From: DASUSF01 sp036375275
GTDB lineage: Bacteria; Pseudomonadota; Alphaproteobacteria; Geminicoccales; Geminicoccaceae
Reading direction: 5' to 3'
NCBI GenBank assembly: GCA_036375275.1
Contig: DASUSF010000259.1
Location: 1 to 18,652 of the forward strand
DNA: 18,652 nt
The notes beneath the pieces were generated by a model. That model made no database searches. It was given only the letters and a program-made list of their open reading frames with translations, and had not been told where the DNA came from. The stretch's first letter is position 1. The number at the start of each line of letters is the position of its first letter. The position numbers and the translations under genes are program-made. Positions 6,824-14,584 of this stretch are shown here, one piece after another.

Positions 6824-7912
6824 TTGTCGGTGCGACTGCAGCTTCTGATCGCGTTCTGCCTGCTGCTCGCCCTGACGACCGGCGGCGTCTGGTACTGGCA
6901 GCGGGTCCCGGAAGGCATCGCCGAAGCGGCGGTCGGCGGCGCCGCGCGAAGCGTGCCGGTCGAGGTGGTGCGCGCCGAAGCGGGGACGGTGCGCGAGCGC
7001 GTCGAGGCGGTGGGCACCACCCTCGCGCGCCAGGCGGTCGACATCGTCCCCCTGACCTCCGGCCGGCTCGCGGCGCTGCCGTTCGCGCCGGGCGAGCAGG
7101 TGGCGGCGGGCGCGGTCCTGGCGCGGCTCGACGATGCCGCCGAGCGCGCGAGCGTGGCCGAGGCGGCGGCGGCAGTGCGCGAGGCGGAGCTGGCCCTCGA
7201 GCGGGCCCGCCGCCTGCGCACCAACAACACGGTCGCCCAGGCGACGGTGGACGAGCTCGAGGCGGCGTATCTCGGCGCCCGCGCGCGGCTCGATGGCGCC
7301 CAGAAGGACCTCGACGACCGGACCGTCCGCGCCCCCTTCGCGGGCCTCGTCGGCATGCGCCGGGTCGACGTCGGCGCGCGGGTCGACGACGAGACCGTCC
7401 TGACCACCCTCGACGACCTGTCCGAGGTCGAGATCGAGTTCAGCGTGCCGGAGGTCTTCTTCGGCCGGGTGCGCGTCGGGCAGCCGGTCGAGGCCACCAG
7501 CAGCGCGTTCTCCGGGCAGGTGTTCAGCGGGCGCATCCGGAGCGTCGACACCCGGATCGGCCAGATCTCGCGCGCGGTCAAGGTCCGGGCGGTGTTGCCC
7601 AATCCCGATCTCGCGCTGCCCGCGGGCATGTTCATGCACGTCGACGTCGTGCTCGAGGAGCGGCCGGCGGTGCTGATCCCGGAAGAGGCGGTGGTCGCCG
7701 AGGGCAGCGGGACCTTCGTCTATGTCGCCGAGGAGGGACGGGCGGCGCGCCGGACGGTCCGCCTCGGCCAGCGCCGCGCCGGCGAGGTCGAGGTGCTGGA
7801 CGGCGTGGACGTGGGCGCCGCGGTGATCCGGACCGGGCTCCAGCAGCTGCGCGAAGGCGCCTCGATCGAGGTCCGGAACGAGCCCCGCGCCGAGGCCGCG
7901 GAGGGCGCATGA
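6824..7912 (+). CDS. RND efflux pump periplasmic adaptor (membrane fusion protein)
   Basis: A 362-aa HlyD/AcrA-type adaptor. It has an N-terminal hydrophobic anchor (residues 5-24) without a lipobox, and a first lipoyl half at about 66-104 (GRLAALPFAPGEQVAAGAVLARLDD). An Ala/Glu/Arg-rich coiled-coil hairpin spans about 105-165, the second lipoyl half starts at DRTVRAPFAGLVGMRRVDVG (165-184), and beta-barrel and membrane-proximal domains run to the C-terminus. It would bridge the inner-membrane pump to an outer-membrane channel. The annotated start is TTG; a GTG two codons later is equally plausible and neither has a good Shine-Dalgarno. The last codons overlap the pump gene by 4 nt (ATGA). 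Confidence 0.94.
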   Translation: MSVRLQLLIAFCLLLALTTGGVWYWQRVPEGIAEAAVGGAARSVPVEVVRAEAGTVRERVEAVGTTLARQAVDIVPLTSGRLAALPFAPGEQVAAGAVLARLDDAAERASVAEAAAAVREAELALERARRLRTNNTVAQATVDELEAAYLGARARLDGAQKDLDDRTVRAPFAGLVGMRRVDVGARVDDETVLTTLDDLSEVEIEFSVPEVFFGRVRVGQPVEATSSAFSGQVFSGRIRSVDTRIGQISRAVKVRAVLPNPDLALPAGMFMHVDVVLEERPAVLIPEEAVVAEGSGTFVYVAEEGRAARRTVRLGQRRAGEVEVLDGVDVGAAVIRTGLQQLREGASIEVRNEPRAEAAEGA

Positions 7913-10900
7913 TCTCCGAGTTCTGCATCAAGCGCCCGGTCTTCGCCGCCGTGCTGAGCCTGCTGATCATCGTGCTCGGCACCGCCTCTCTGCTGCGCCT
8001 GCCGATCCGCGAGCTGCCGGACGTCGATTCCGCGGTCGTCTCGGTGACCACCACCTACACCGGGGCCGCGCCCGAGATCATCGACACCGACGTCACGGAA
8101 GTGATCGAGGGCGCGGTCGCCAGCGTCGCCGGGATCAAGACCATCTCGTCGTCGAGCCGCCGCGGGCGCGGCCGGACGGTGATCGAGTTCGAGCCGGGGC
8201 GGGACATCGACGATGCGGCGAGCGACGTGCGGGACGCGGTGGCGCGGGTCCGGGACGAGCTGCCGGACGAGGTCGACGAGCCGCTGGTGACCAAGAGCGA
8301 CAGTGATTCCGATCCGGTGATGCGGATCGCGATCACCAGCGACCGGATGAGCCCGGCCGAGATCACCGACTACGTCGACCGCTTCATCGTCGACCGGCTC
8401 TCGACCCTCGACGGCGTGGCCCAGGTCGACATCTTCGGCGAGCGGCGCTACGCGGTCCGGATCTGGCTCGACCGGCGCGCCCTGGCGGCGCGCGACCTCA
8501 CGATCGACGACATCGAGCAGGCGCTCCGGCGGAACAACGTGGAGCTGCCGGCGGGCGAGCTGAAGTCGACGCAGCGCCAGTTCACGGTCCGTGCCCAGAG
8601 CCGGCTCGCCGAGGCGGCGCAGTTCGAGCAGATCGTGATCGACCGGATCGACGGCTACCCGGTCCGGATCGCCGACGTCGCCCGGGTCGAGCGCGGGGTC
8701 GAGGACGACGAGACGATCGTCCGCTCGGACGGCCGGGAAGCGGTCGGCCTCGGGGTGCTCCGACAGTCGCAGGCCAACACGATCCGGATCTCCAACCGCG
8801 TGCGCGAGCAGCTCGACCTGATCCGCCCGACCCTGCCCGACGGCATGGAGATCGTGGTCGGCTCGGACGACGCGGTGTTCATCAACCAGTCGATCCGCGA
8901 GGTGGTCCAGGCGCTCGGCATCGCCGTGGCGCTCGTCGTCCTGGTGATCTTCGCCTTCCTGATGTCGCCGCGCGCGACCCTGGTCCCCGCGGTCACGATC
9001 CCGGTCGCGGTGATCGGCTCCTTCCTCGGCATCCACGCCCTCGGCTTCTCGATCAACGTGCTCACGCTCCTCGCCCTGATCCTCGCGATCGGGATCGTGG
9101 TCGACGATGCGATCGTCGTGCTCGAGAACATCCAGCGCCGGATCGAGCACGGCGAGAGCCCGCTGGTCGCGGGCGTGCTGGGGGCGCGCCAGGTGACCTT
9201 CGCGGTGATCGCGACCTCCCTGACCCTGATCGCGGTGTTCGTCCCGATCTCGTTCCTGGAGGGTCAGGTCGGGCGCCTGTTCACCGAGTTCGGCTTCGTC
9301 CTCGCCGCCGCGGTCGCGATCTCGACCCTGGTCGCGCTCACCCTCTGCCCGGCGCTCTGCACCGCGCTCCTGAAGCCGAGCGACGGCCAGGGCTGGGGCG
9401 CGCGGATGCTCGATCGCGGGCTCGGCCGGCTGACCCGCGGCTACCGCCGGCTGCTCGCCTACGCCCTCGAGGCGCCGATCCTGGTCCTGCTGCTCGCGCT
9501 CATGGCCGGCGCCGCCTCGTTCGGCCTCCACCGCGTGCTGCCGCAGGAGCTGACGCCGGGCGAGGACCGCGGCGTGTTCTTCGTGCCGGTCACCGCGCCG
9601 CAGGGCGCGACCGTCGCCGCCACCGACGCCGAGACCAGGAAGGTCGAGGCGATCGTCCAGCCGCTGCTCGAGAGCGGCGAGGCCACCCGCATCTTCGCGA
9701 TCGCCGGGCGCGGCGGGCAGTCGCACCGCGCGTTCGTGGTGGTCCGGCTCACCGACTGGGGCGAGCGGAGCCAGGACCAGCAGTCGATCATCCGTCCCCT
9801 GATCCCGCGGCTCGGCGACCTGTCCGGCGCCCGCGCCTTCCCGGTCAGCCCGGCCGGCCTCGGCCTCCGCGGCAGCCGGACCCCGCTCCAGATCGTGATC
9901 GGGGGGCCGGACTACGCGAGCGTCAAGGGGTGGAGCGAGGCGATCCTGCGCCGCGCCGAGCAGAACCCGGGCCTGCTCAACCTCGAGACCGACTTCGAGC
10001 AGAACCAGCCGCAGTTCGACGTCCTGATCGACCGGCCGCGCGCCGACGATCTCGGGATCGGCATCGAGACCATCGGCCGGACGCTCCAGACCATGCTGGC
10101 GTCGCGCGAGATCACCACCTACGTCGACCGCGGCCGCGAGTATCCGGTGATCGTCCAGGCGCGGGCAGAGGACCGGCAGACCCCGGCCGACCTCGCCAAC
10201 ATCTTCGTCCGCGCCGACCGGAGCGACGAGCTGGTCCCGCTCACCGCCCTGGTCCGGCTCGATGAGGGCGCGGCGGCGCCGGAGCTCCGCCGCTACAACC
10301 GGCTGCCCTCGATCACCATCTCGGCGGCGCTCGCGGAAGGGTACGACCTGGGCTCGGCGATCCGGTACATGCAGGACATCGCGACCGACGTCCTGCCGCC
10401 CGAGGCGAGCGTCGGCTTCTCCGGCCAGTCGCAGCAGTTCCTCGAGACCTCCGGCGGCGTCGCGATCACCTTCGGGCTCGCCCTCCTGATCGTCTTCCTG
10501 GTGCTCGCCGCCCAGTTCGAGAGCTTCATCCACCCGCTGATCATCATGCTCTCGGTGCCGCTCGCGGTGACCGGCGCGCTGCTCTCGCTCTGGCTGACCG
10601 GGACCTCGCTCAACGTCTACAGCCAGGTCGGGATCATCCTCCTGATCGGCCTGATGGCGAAGAACGGCATCCTGATCGTCGAGTTCGCGAACCAGCTCCG
10701 GGATTCCGGCATGCCGGTCAGGGACGCGATTCTCGAGGGCTCGGCGCTTCGCTTCCGCCCGATCCTGATGACCGTGGTCTCGACCGTGCTCGGCGCTGTG
10801 CCCCTCGCCGTGGCGACCGGCGCCGGGGCCGAGAGCCGGGCGGCGATCGGCATCGTCGTGATCGGCGGGCTCGGCCTCGCTTCCATCCTCACCCTGTTCG

Positions 10901-10998
10901 TGACCCCGGTGCTCTACGACCTGCTGGCCCGCTTCACCCGGCCGACCGGCGCGATCGAGCGCCAGCTCGCCCGGGAAATGCCGGTCCGCCCCGCCTGA
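7909..10998 (+). CDS. RND family multidrug efflux permease (HAE1/AcrB-like)
   Basis: A 1029-aa inner-membrane pump of normal AcrB-family length. TM1 follows MISEFCIKRPVFAAVLSLLI. The proton-relay residues are present: D399-D400 in IVVDDAIVVLENIQR (TM4) and K918 in GLMAKNGILIVEFANQ (TM10). Two large periplasmic loops lie at about 30-330 and 545-850, as expected. It should use the proton motive force to expel hydrophobic or amphiphilic compounds from the periplasm and inner leaflet through the adaptor encoded just upstream. The MdtC/VexF-like look (ELPDVD, no long C-tail) is an impression only. The substrate is unknown, and no outer-membrane channel gene is adjacent. Confidence 0.97.
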   Translation: MISEFCIKRPVFAAVLSLLIIVLGTASLLRLPIRELPDVDSAVVSVTTTYTGAAPEIIDTDVTEVIEGAVASVAGIKTISSSSRRGRGRTVIEFEPGRDIDDAASDVRDAVARVRDELPDEVDEPLVTKSDSDSDPVMRIAITSDRMSPAEITDYVDRFIVDRLSTLDGVAQVDIFGERRYAVRIWLDRRALAARDLTIDDIEQALRRNNVELPAGELKSTQRQFTVRAQSRLAEAAQFEQIVIDRIDGYPVRIADVARVERGVEDDETIVRSDGREAVGLGVLRQSQANTIRISNRVREQLDLIRPTLPDGMEIVVGSDDAVFINQSIREVVQALGIAVALVVLVIFAFLMSPRATLVPAVTIPVAVIGSFLGIHALGFSINVLTLLALILAIGIVVDDAIVVLENIQRRIEHGESPLVAGVLGARQVTFAVIATSLTLIAVFVPISFLEGQVGRLFTEFGFVLAAAVAISTLVALTLCPALCTALLKPSDGQGWGARMLDRGLGRLTRGYRRLLAYALEAPILVLLLALMAGAASFGLHRVLPQELTPGEDRGVFFVPVTAPQGATVAATDAETRKVEAIVQPLLESGEATRIFAIAGRGGQSHRAFVVVRLTDWGERSQDQQSIIRPLIPRLGDLSGARAFPVSPAGLGLRGSRTPLQIVIGGPDYASVKGWSEAILRRAEQNPGLLNLETDFEQNQPQFDVLIDRPRADDLGIGIETIGRTLQTMLASREITTYVDRGREYPVIVQARAEDRQTPADLANIFVRADRSDELVPLTALVRLDEGAAAPELRRYNRLPSITISAALAEGYDLGSAIRYMQDIATDVLPPEASVGFSGQSQQFLETSGGVAITFGLALLIVFLVLAAQFESFIHPLIIMLSVPLAVTGALLSLWLTGTSLNVYSQVGIILLIGLMAKNGILIVEFANQLRDSGMPVRDAILEGSALRFRPILMTVVSTVLGAVPLAVATGAGAESRAAIGIVVIGGLGLASILTLFVTPVLYDLLARFTRPTGAIERQLAREMPVRPA

Positions 10999-10999
10999 T

Positions 11000-11019
11000 C
11001 CGGCCGACCTCCCGGCCGG
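11000..11019. terminator. Bidirectional terminator-like hairpin between convergent genes
   Basis: A 7-bp perfect GC stem (CCGGCCG at 11000-11006, CGGCCGG at 11013-11019) with a 6-nt loop starts 2 nt after the RND pump stop and ends 8 nt before the stop of the convergent PaiB-like gene. The position suits termination from both sides. No T-run follows on either strand, so termination may be weak or factor-assisted. Confidence 0.45.
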
Positions 11020-11026
11020 CGACCAC

Positions 11027-11632
11027 TCAGCCGGGCGATTCGCGGGCTTCGACGAGGCGCGCGATCTCGCGGTCGCCCGGCATCTGCCGCGCCCGCAGCC
11101 CGCGGACGATTCCGGCGCGGTCCTCGACCGAACGGTTCTGGCTGAGCTTCAGGTTGGCCTGTATGCCCTCGACGCGCACCCGGAAAGCGACGACCCCCTT
11201 CATCATGCCGGCGAGGTAGTCGGCCGGCTGGTCGTCGAACCGCCAGCCCGCGCCCTCGAAGAACCCGGTCAGGCGGCGGAGCGCCGCCTCCACCTCGCCG
11301 GGCTCGCCCAGGAGTTCGGCCCGGCCATGCACGTGCGCCGCGACGTAGTCCCACGTCGGCACCGCGGGGCCGCTCGCGTACCAGGTCGGCGTGACGTGCG
11401 CGTGCGGGCCGCTGAACACGCACAGCACGTCCTGCCCGTCGAGGCTCCGCCACTGCGGATTGGCGCGGGCGAGGTGCCCGATCAGCCACTCGCTGCCATC
11501 GGCCAGCATCGGGGTATGGCTCGCGAGCGGGCGGCCGTCCGCCTGCGAGACCAAGAGCGCAAACGGGTGCGCCTCGACGACGGCGAAGGCCTCGTCGATC
11601 GAGGTGGGGCGGAAGTGCGGTGCGGTGTACAA
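11027..11632 (-). CDS. PaiB-like FMN-binding protein (putative transcriptional regulator)
   Basis: A 201-aa protein of the FMN-binding negative transcriptional regulator (PaiB) family. It opens with YTAPHFRP. Conserved blocks are GPHAHVTPTWY (residues 75-85), VPTWDYVAAHVHG (91-103) and the C-terminal KLSQNRS (162-168). These form a split-barrel flavin-binding fold. In Bacillus subtilis PaiB, with the acetyltransferase PaiA, affects sporulation and protease genes; in proteobacteria the role is poorly known and may be enzymatic. No paiA is adjacent. The start appears to be TTG at 11632, the codon that gives the family-typical N-terminus, with AGGA about 11 nt upstream. Confidence 0.92.
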   Translation of the reverse strand: MYTAPHFRPTSIDEAFAVVEAHPFALLVSQADGRPLASHTPMLADGSEWLIGHLARANPQWRSLDGQDVLCVFSGPHAHVTPTWYASGPAVPTWDYVAAHVHGRAELLGEPGEVEAALRRLTGFFEGAGWRFDDQPADYLAGMMKGVVAFRVRVEGIQANLKLSQNRSVEDRAGIVRGLRARQMPGDREIARLVEARESPG

Positions 11633-11818
11633 GATCGTGCCGGTCCTGGAGCCTCGAGCGGATCCCGACGCGACGGAGGCGCCGCCCGCTCTGGTGAACC
11701 CGCTCCAGACTGGGAGCGGCCTAGCCGGTGGCGAGCATAGGGGCGAGAACGGCTCGCCGTCAGCGCCACATCGTGCGGAATCGAGAGGGCCATTTTGATC
11801 CGGTTCGTGAGCGGCGGA

Positions 11819-13042
11819 TCAATCGGGGACGGCCACCACGCCGGCGTGCCGGAGCCGCAGGATCTCGTCCTCGTCGAAGCCGATCTCCCGGAGCAGCTCC
11901 GGCCCGTGCTCGCCGAGCGCCGGGGCGGGGGTGCGGAGCGTCCCGGGGGTGAGCGAGAGGCGCGGCACGGCGCCGTGCATCGGCAGCGGGCCGGCCGCCG
12001 GGTCGGGCACCTCGACCAGCACCCGGCGCTCGTGCACGTAGTCGCTCGCCGCCAGGTCGGCCTCGTCGTTCACCGGGCCGACCGTGACCTCGGCGGCCTC
12101 GAAGAAGTCCAGCACCTCGGCCTGCGTCCGCGCGCCGATGAATTCCGCGACCACGCCTTCGACCACCTCCCGGTTGGCGAGGCGGGCGGCGTTGGTCGCG
12201 AAGCGCGGGTCGTCGACCATGTCGGGCCGGCCGATCGCGCGCAGCAGGCGCTCGGCCATGCCCTGGGTCCCGGTCGAGAGCGCCACGTACCTGCCGTCGG
12301 CGCAGGTGTAGACGTCGCGCGGGGTCTGGATCATGCAGCGGCTGCCCATGCGCGGCGTCGTCATGCCGGTGAGGCGGTGCTCCGCCGCCTTCGGGCCGAG
12401 CATGGCGAGGATCGGCTCGATCAGCGAGAGATCGATCACCTGCCCCTGCCCGTCCGCAGCCTCGGCGACCCGGAGCGCGGTCAGGAACGCGGTCGCCCCG
12501 TACAGCCCGGCGAACGCGTCGGCCATGGCGAAGGCCGGGAGCACCGGCGGCCGGTCCGGATAGCCGTTCATCGCGGCGAACCCGCTGAACGCCTCGATCA
12601 GGGTGCCGAAGCCCGGCTTGTGCCGGAACGGCCCGTCCTGGCCCCAGCCGGAGATCCGGAGGATCACGAGCCTCGGGTTCCGCGCCAGCAGCACGTCGGG
12701 GCCGAGCGCCATCTTCTCGAGCGTGCCCGGTCGGAAGTTCTCGACCAGGCCCCTCGCCGTCCGGGCCAGCTCGAGCAGGATCGCCCGGCCCTCCGCGGCG
12801 CGCAGGTCGAGGGCGAGGCTCTTCTTGTTGCGGGCGTAGACCTGCCACCAGGCCGAGACGCCGCCCACGGTCCAGTTGCGCAGGTCGTCGCCGCGCCCCG
12901 GCTTCTCGACCTTGATCACCTCGGCGCCGAGATCGGCCAGCACGTGGGTCGTGATGTTGCCGGCGACCAAGCGCGACAGGTCGAGGATCCGGACACCCGC
13001 GAGCGGGCCGTGGGCGTCCGGCGTGAAATCCTGCTGCTGCAT
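11819..13042 (-). CDS. CaiB/BaiF (family III) CoA-transferase
   Basis: A 407-aa protein with the standard family III CoA-transferase pattern. It has GVRILDLSRLVAGNITTHVLADLGAEVIKVEKPG-type residues at 16-49, ARNKKSLALDL (70-80), ENFRPGTLEKM (101-111) and the catalytic Asp, D175, in FAMADAFAGLYG. Such enzymes move CoA between a donor thioester and a carboxylic acid (formyl, carnitine, succinyl or mesaconyl types among others); the substrate cannot be assigned here. The ATG start at 13042 has GGGGG and GAGG-like sequence just upstream. It is divergent from the amidohydrolase gene, which might be part of the same catabolic route. Confidence 0.94.
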   Translation of the reverse strand: MQQQDFTPDAHGPLAGVRILDLSRLVAGNITTHVLADLGAEVIKVEKPGRGDDLRNWTVGGVSAWWQVYARNKKSLALDLRAAEGRAILLELARTARGLVENFRPGTLEKMALGPDVLLARNPRLVILRISGWGQDGPFRHKPGFGTLIEAFSGFAAMNGYPDRPPVLPAFAMADAFAGLYGATAFLTALRVAEAADGQGQVIDLSLIEPILAMLGPKAAEHRLTGMTTPRMGSRCMIQTPRDVYTCADGRYVALSTGTQGMAERLLRAIGRPDMVDDPRFATNAARLANREVVEGVVAEFIGARTQAEVLDFFEAAEVTVGPVNDEADLAASDYVHERRVLVEVPDPAAGPLPMHGAVPRLSLTPGTLRTPAPALGEHGPELLREIGFDEDEILRLRHAGVVAVPD

Positions 13043-13109
13043 GCCTCATGTTTCCCCCGGGCGCGGCGCCGAGACAAGCGGCGATGCGCCGGGCCATCTG
13101 CGATCGGGC

Positions 13110-13138
13110 TTGTGCCGGTCCGATGGGGCGGGGACAAT
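13110..13138 (+). promoter_or_regulatory. Candidate sigma70-like promoter for the carbamoylase gene
   Basis: In the 121-bp space between the divergent CoA-transferase and hydrolase genes, TTGTGC (13110-13115) and GACAAT (13133-13138) are separated by exactly 17 bp. Matches to consensus are 3/6 and 4/6. The -10 element ends 25 bp before the GTG start. This is a pattern match only. Confidence 0.3.
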
Positions 13139-13163
13139 CGAGCCTGGAGAGGGAGACGGTCAG

Positions 13164-14429
13164 GTGAGCATCAGCGAGGCCGCGCGCCGGGCTGCAGGGT
13201 GCGTGAGCGAGGAGCGGCTCTGGCGGCGGCTGATGGCGATGGCCGAGATCGGCGGCTTCGCCGGCGGCGGGGTCAACCGGCAGGCGCTTTCGGACGAGGA
13301 CATCCGGGCCCGCGCCCTCCTGCTGGAGTGGGCCGGCGCGCGTGGCTACCACGCCTCGGTCGACGACATCGCGAACCTGTTCCTGACCCGCGAGGGCCGG
13401 GACGCCGACGCGGCGCCGGTGCTCGCCGGCTCGCACATGGACAGCCAGCCGGCCGGCGGCCGGTTCGACGGCATCTATGGCGTGCTTGCCGCCTTCGAGG
13501 CGCTCGAGGCCCTGGACGAGGCGGGGATCGCGACCGACCGGCCGGTCGAGGTGGTCGCCTGGACCAACGAGGAGGGCGGCCGGTTCTCGCCCGGCGCCAT
13601 GGGGTCGGCGGTGTTCTCGGGCGAGCGCCGGCTCGAGGAGTTCCTGGACGTGGCCGATGCCGCCGGCGTCCGCTTCGGCGACGCCCTGGCAGCGACCCTC
13701 GCCGCCATGCCGAAGGCCACCCGGCGCCAGCTCGAGTACCCGATCGCCGCCTACATCGAGCCACACATCGAGCAGGGGCCGCGGCTCGAGGCGGAGGGCG
13801 CGCCGATCGGCGTCGTGACGGGCATCCAGGGGGCGCGCTGGTACGTCGTCGAGGTCGCGGGCGAGCCGGCTCATGCCGGGACCGCCCCGCTCCGGGGCCG
13901 CAAGGACGCGCTCCGGGCGGCCGTGGCCATGATCGCCCGCCTGCAGGAGCTGACCGCCGATCCCGCGGACGTGGTCCGGTTCACGGTCGGCCGGATGGCG
14001 GTCGAGCCGAACTCGCCGAACACGGTCCCGGGCAAGGCCACCTTCTCGATCGACCTCCGCCATCCGGCCGCAGACGTGCTGGCGCGCCTGGACGCCGGGA
14101 TCGAGTCGGCGTGCCGAGGGCTGGCCGGCGGCTGCGAGGTGCGGATCCACCGGACCTTCGAGCGGGAGCCGGTGGTGTTCGCGGACGTCATCGTGCGCAA
14201 CATCGAGGCCGCGGCCAGCGGGCTCGGCCTCGGCCACCTCCGGCTGCCGTCCGGCGCGTTCCACGACGCCAACTTCATCGCCGACCTCTGCCCGACCGGG
14301 ATGATCTTCGTCCCCTGCGCCCGCGGCGTCAGCCACAGCCCGAAGGAGGACGCGGCGCCGGGGGACCTCGCTGCCGGCGCCCGGGTGCTCGCCGCGACCC
14401 TGGTCGAGCTGACCGGCACCTCGTCCTGA
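13164..14429 (+). CDS. Zn-dependent M20 hydrolase, N-carbamoyl-L-amino-acid hydrolase/allantoate amidohydrolase type
   Basis: A 421-aa protein of the hydantoinase/carbamoylase branch of M20 metallo-amidohydrolases. Metal-site motifs are GSHMDSQPAGGRFDGIYGV (residues 89-107, with H91 and D102), WTNEEGGRFSP (E136/E137), EPHIEQG (about 200) and SGAFHDANF in the C-terminal part. It should hydrolyse a carbamoyl or ureido group from an amino acid or allantoate-like compound, releasing ammonia and CO2. I chose the GTG at 13164: GGGAG lies about 8 nt upstream and the N-terminus fits the family, whereas the frame open further upstream overlaps the divergent gene. The exact substrate is open. Confidence 0.93.
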   Translation: MSISEAARRAAGCVSEERLWRRLMAMAEIGGFAGGGVNRQALSDEDIRARALLLEWAGARGYHASVDDIANLFLTREGRDADAAPVLAGSHMDSQPAGGRFDGIYGVLAAFEALEALDEAGIATDRPVEVVAWTNEEGGRFSPGAMGSAVFSGERRLEEFLDVADAAGVRFGDALAATLAAMPKATRRQLEYPIAAYIEPHIEQGPRLEAEGAPIGVVTGIQGARWYVVEVAGEPAHAGTAPLRGRKDALRAAVAMIARLQELTADPADVVRFTVGRMAVEPNSPNTVPGKATFSIDLRHPAADVLARLDAGIESACRGLAGGCEVRIHRTFEREPVVFADVIVRNIEAAASGLGLGHLRLPSGAFHDANFIADLCPTGMIFVPCARGVSHSPKEDAAPGDLAAGARVLAATLVELTGTSS

Positions 14430-14584
14430 GGCGAGCCCGCCAGAGCCGGGGGGGTGACGTCGACGTCCGGCTTTTCAGTCGCCGCGGAACGCAAGCGGGT
14501 GACCGAGGCGTTTACGCGCCGGCATCTTCCGCCGCCGGCGGGGTCGGTCCGACCCTCCGGTGGCGCGCACCAGGGAACCCGCAG
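14430..14584. promoter_or_regulatory. Intergenic region with a 12-bp palindrome and a hairpin before the GH13 gene
   Basis: This 155-bp gap holds a perfect palindrome GACGTCGACGTC (14456-14467), 27 nt after the hydrolase stop. A hairpin GGGTCG-GTC-CGACCC (14541-14555), flanked by CCGG on both sides (14535-14538, 14557-14560), lies about 25-50 nt before the GH13 start. The hairpin would be in the leader of a GH13 transcript or could end read-through from upstream. Function is not demonstrable from sequence. Confidence 0.35.

Noticed and set aside
11795..14584. Upstream extension of the GH13 frame to 11795.
   Set aside because: It runs through the CoA-transferase and hydrolase genes in the wrong frame and is Arg/Gly-rich; the CBM48 start fits an ATG at 14585.
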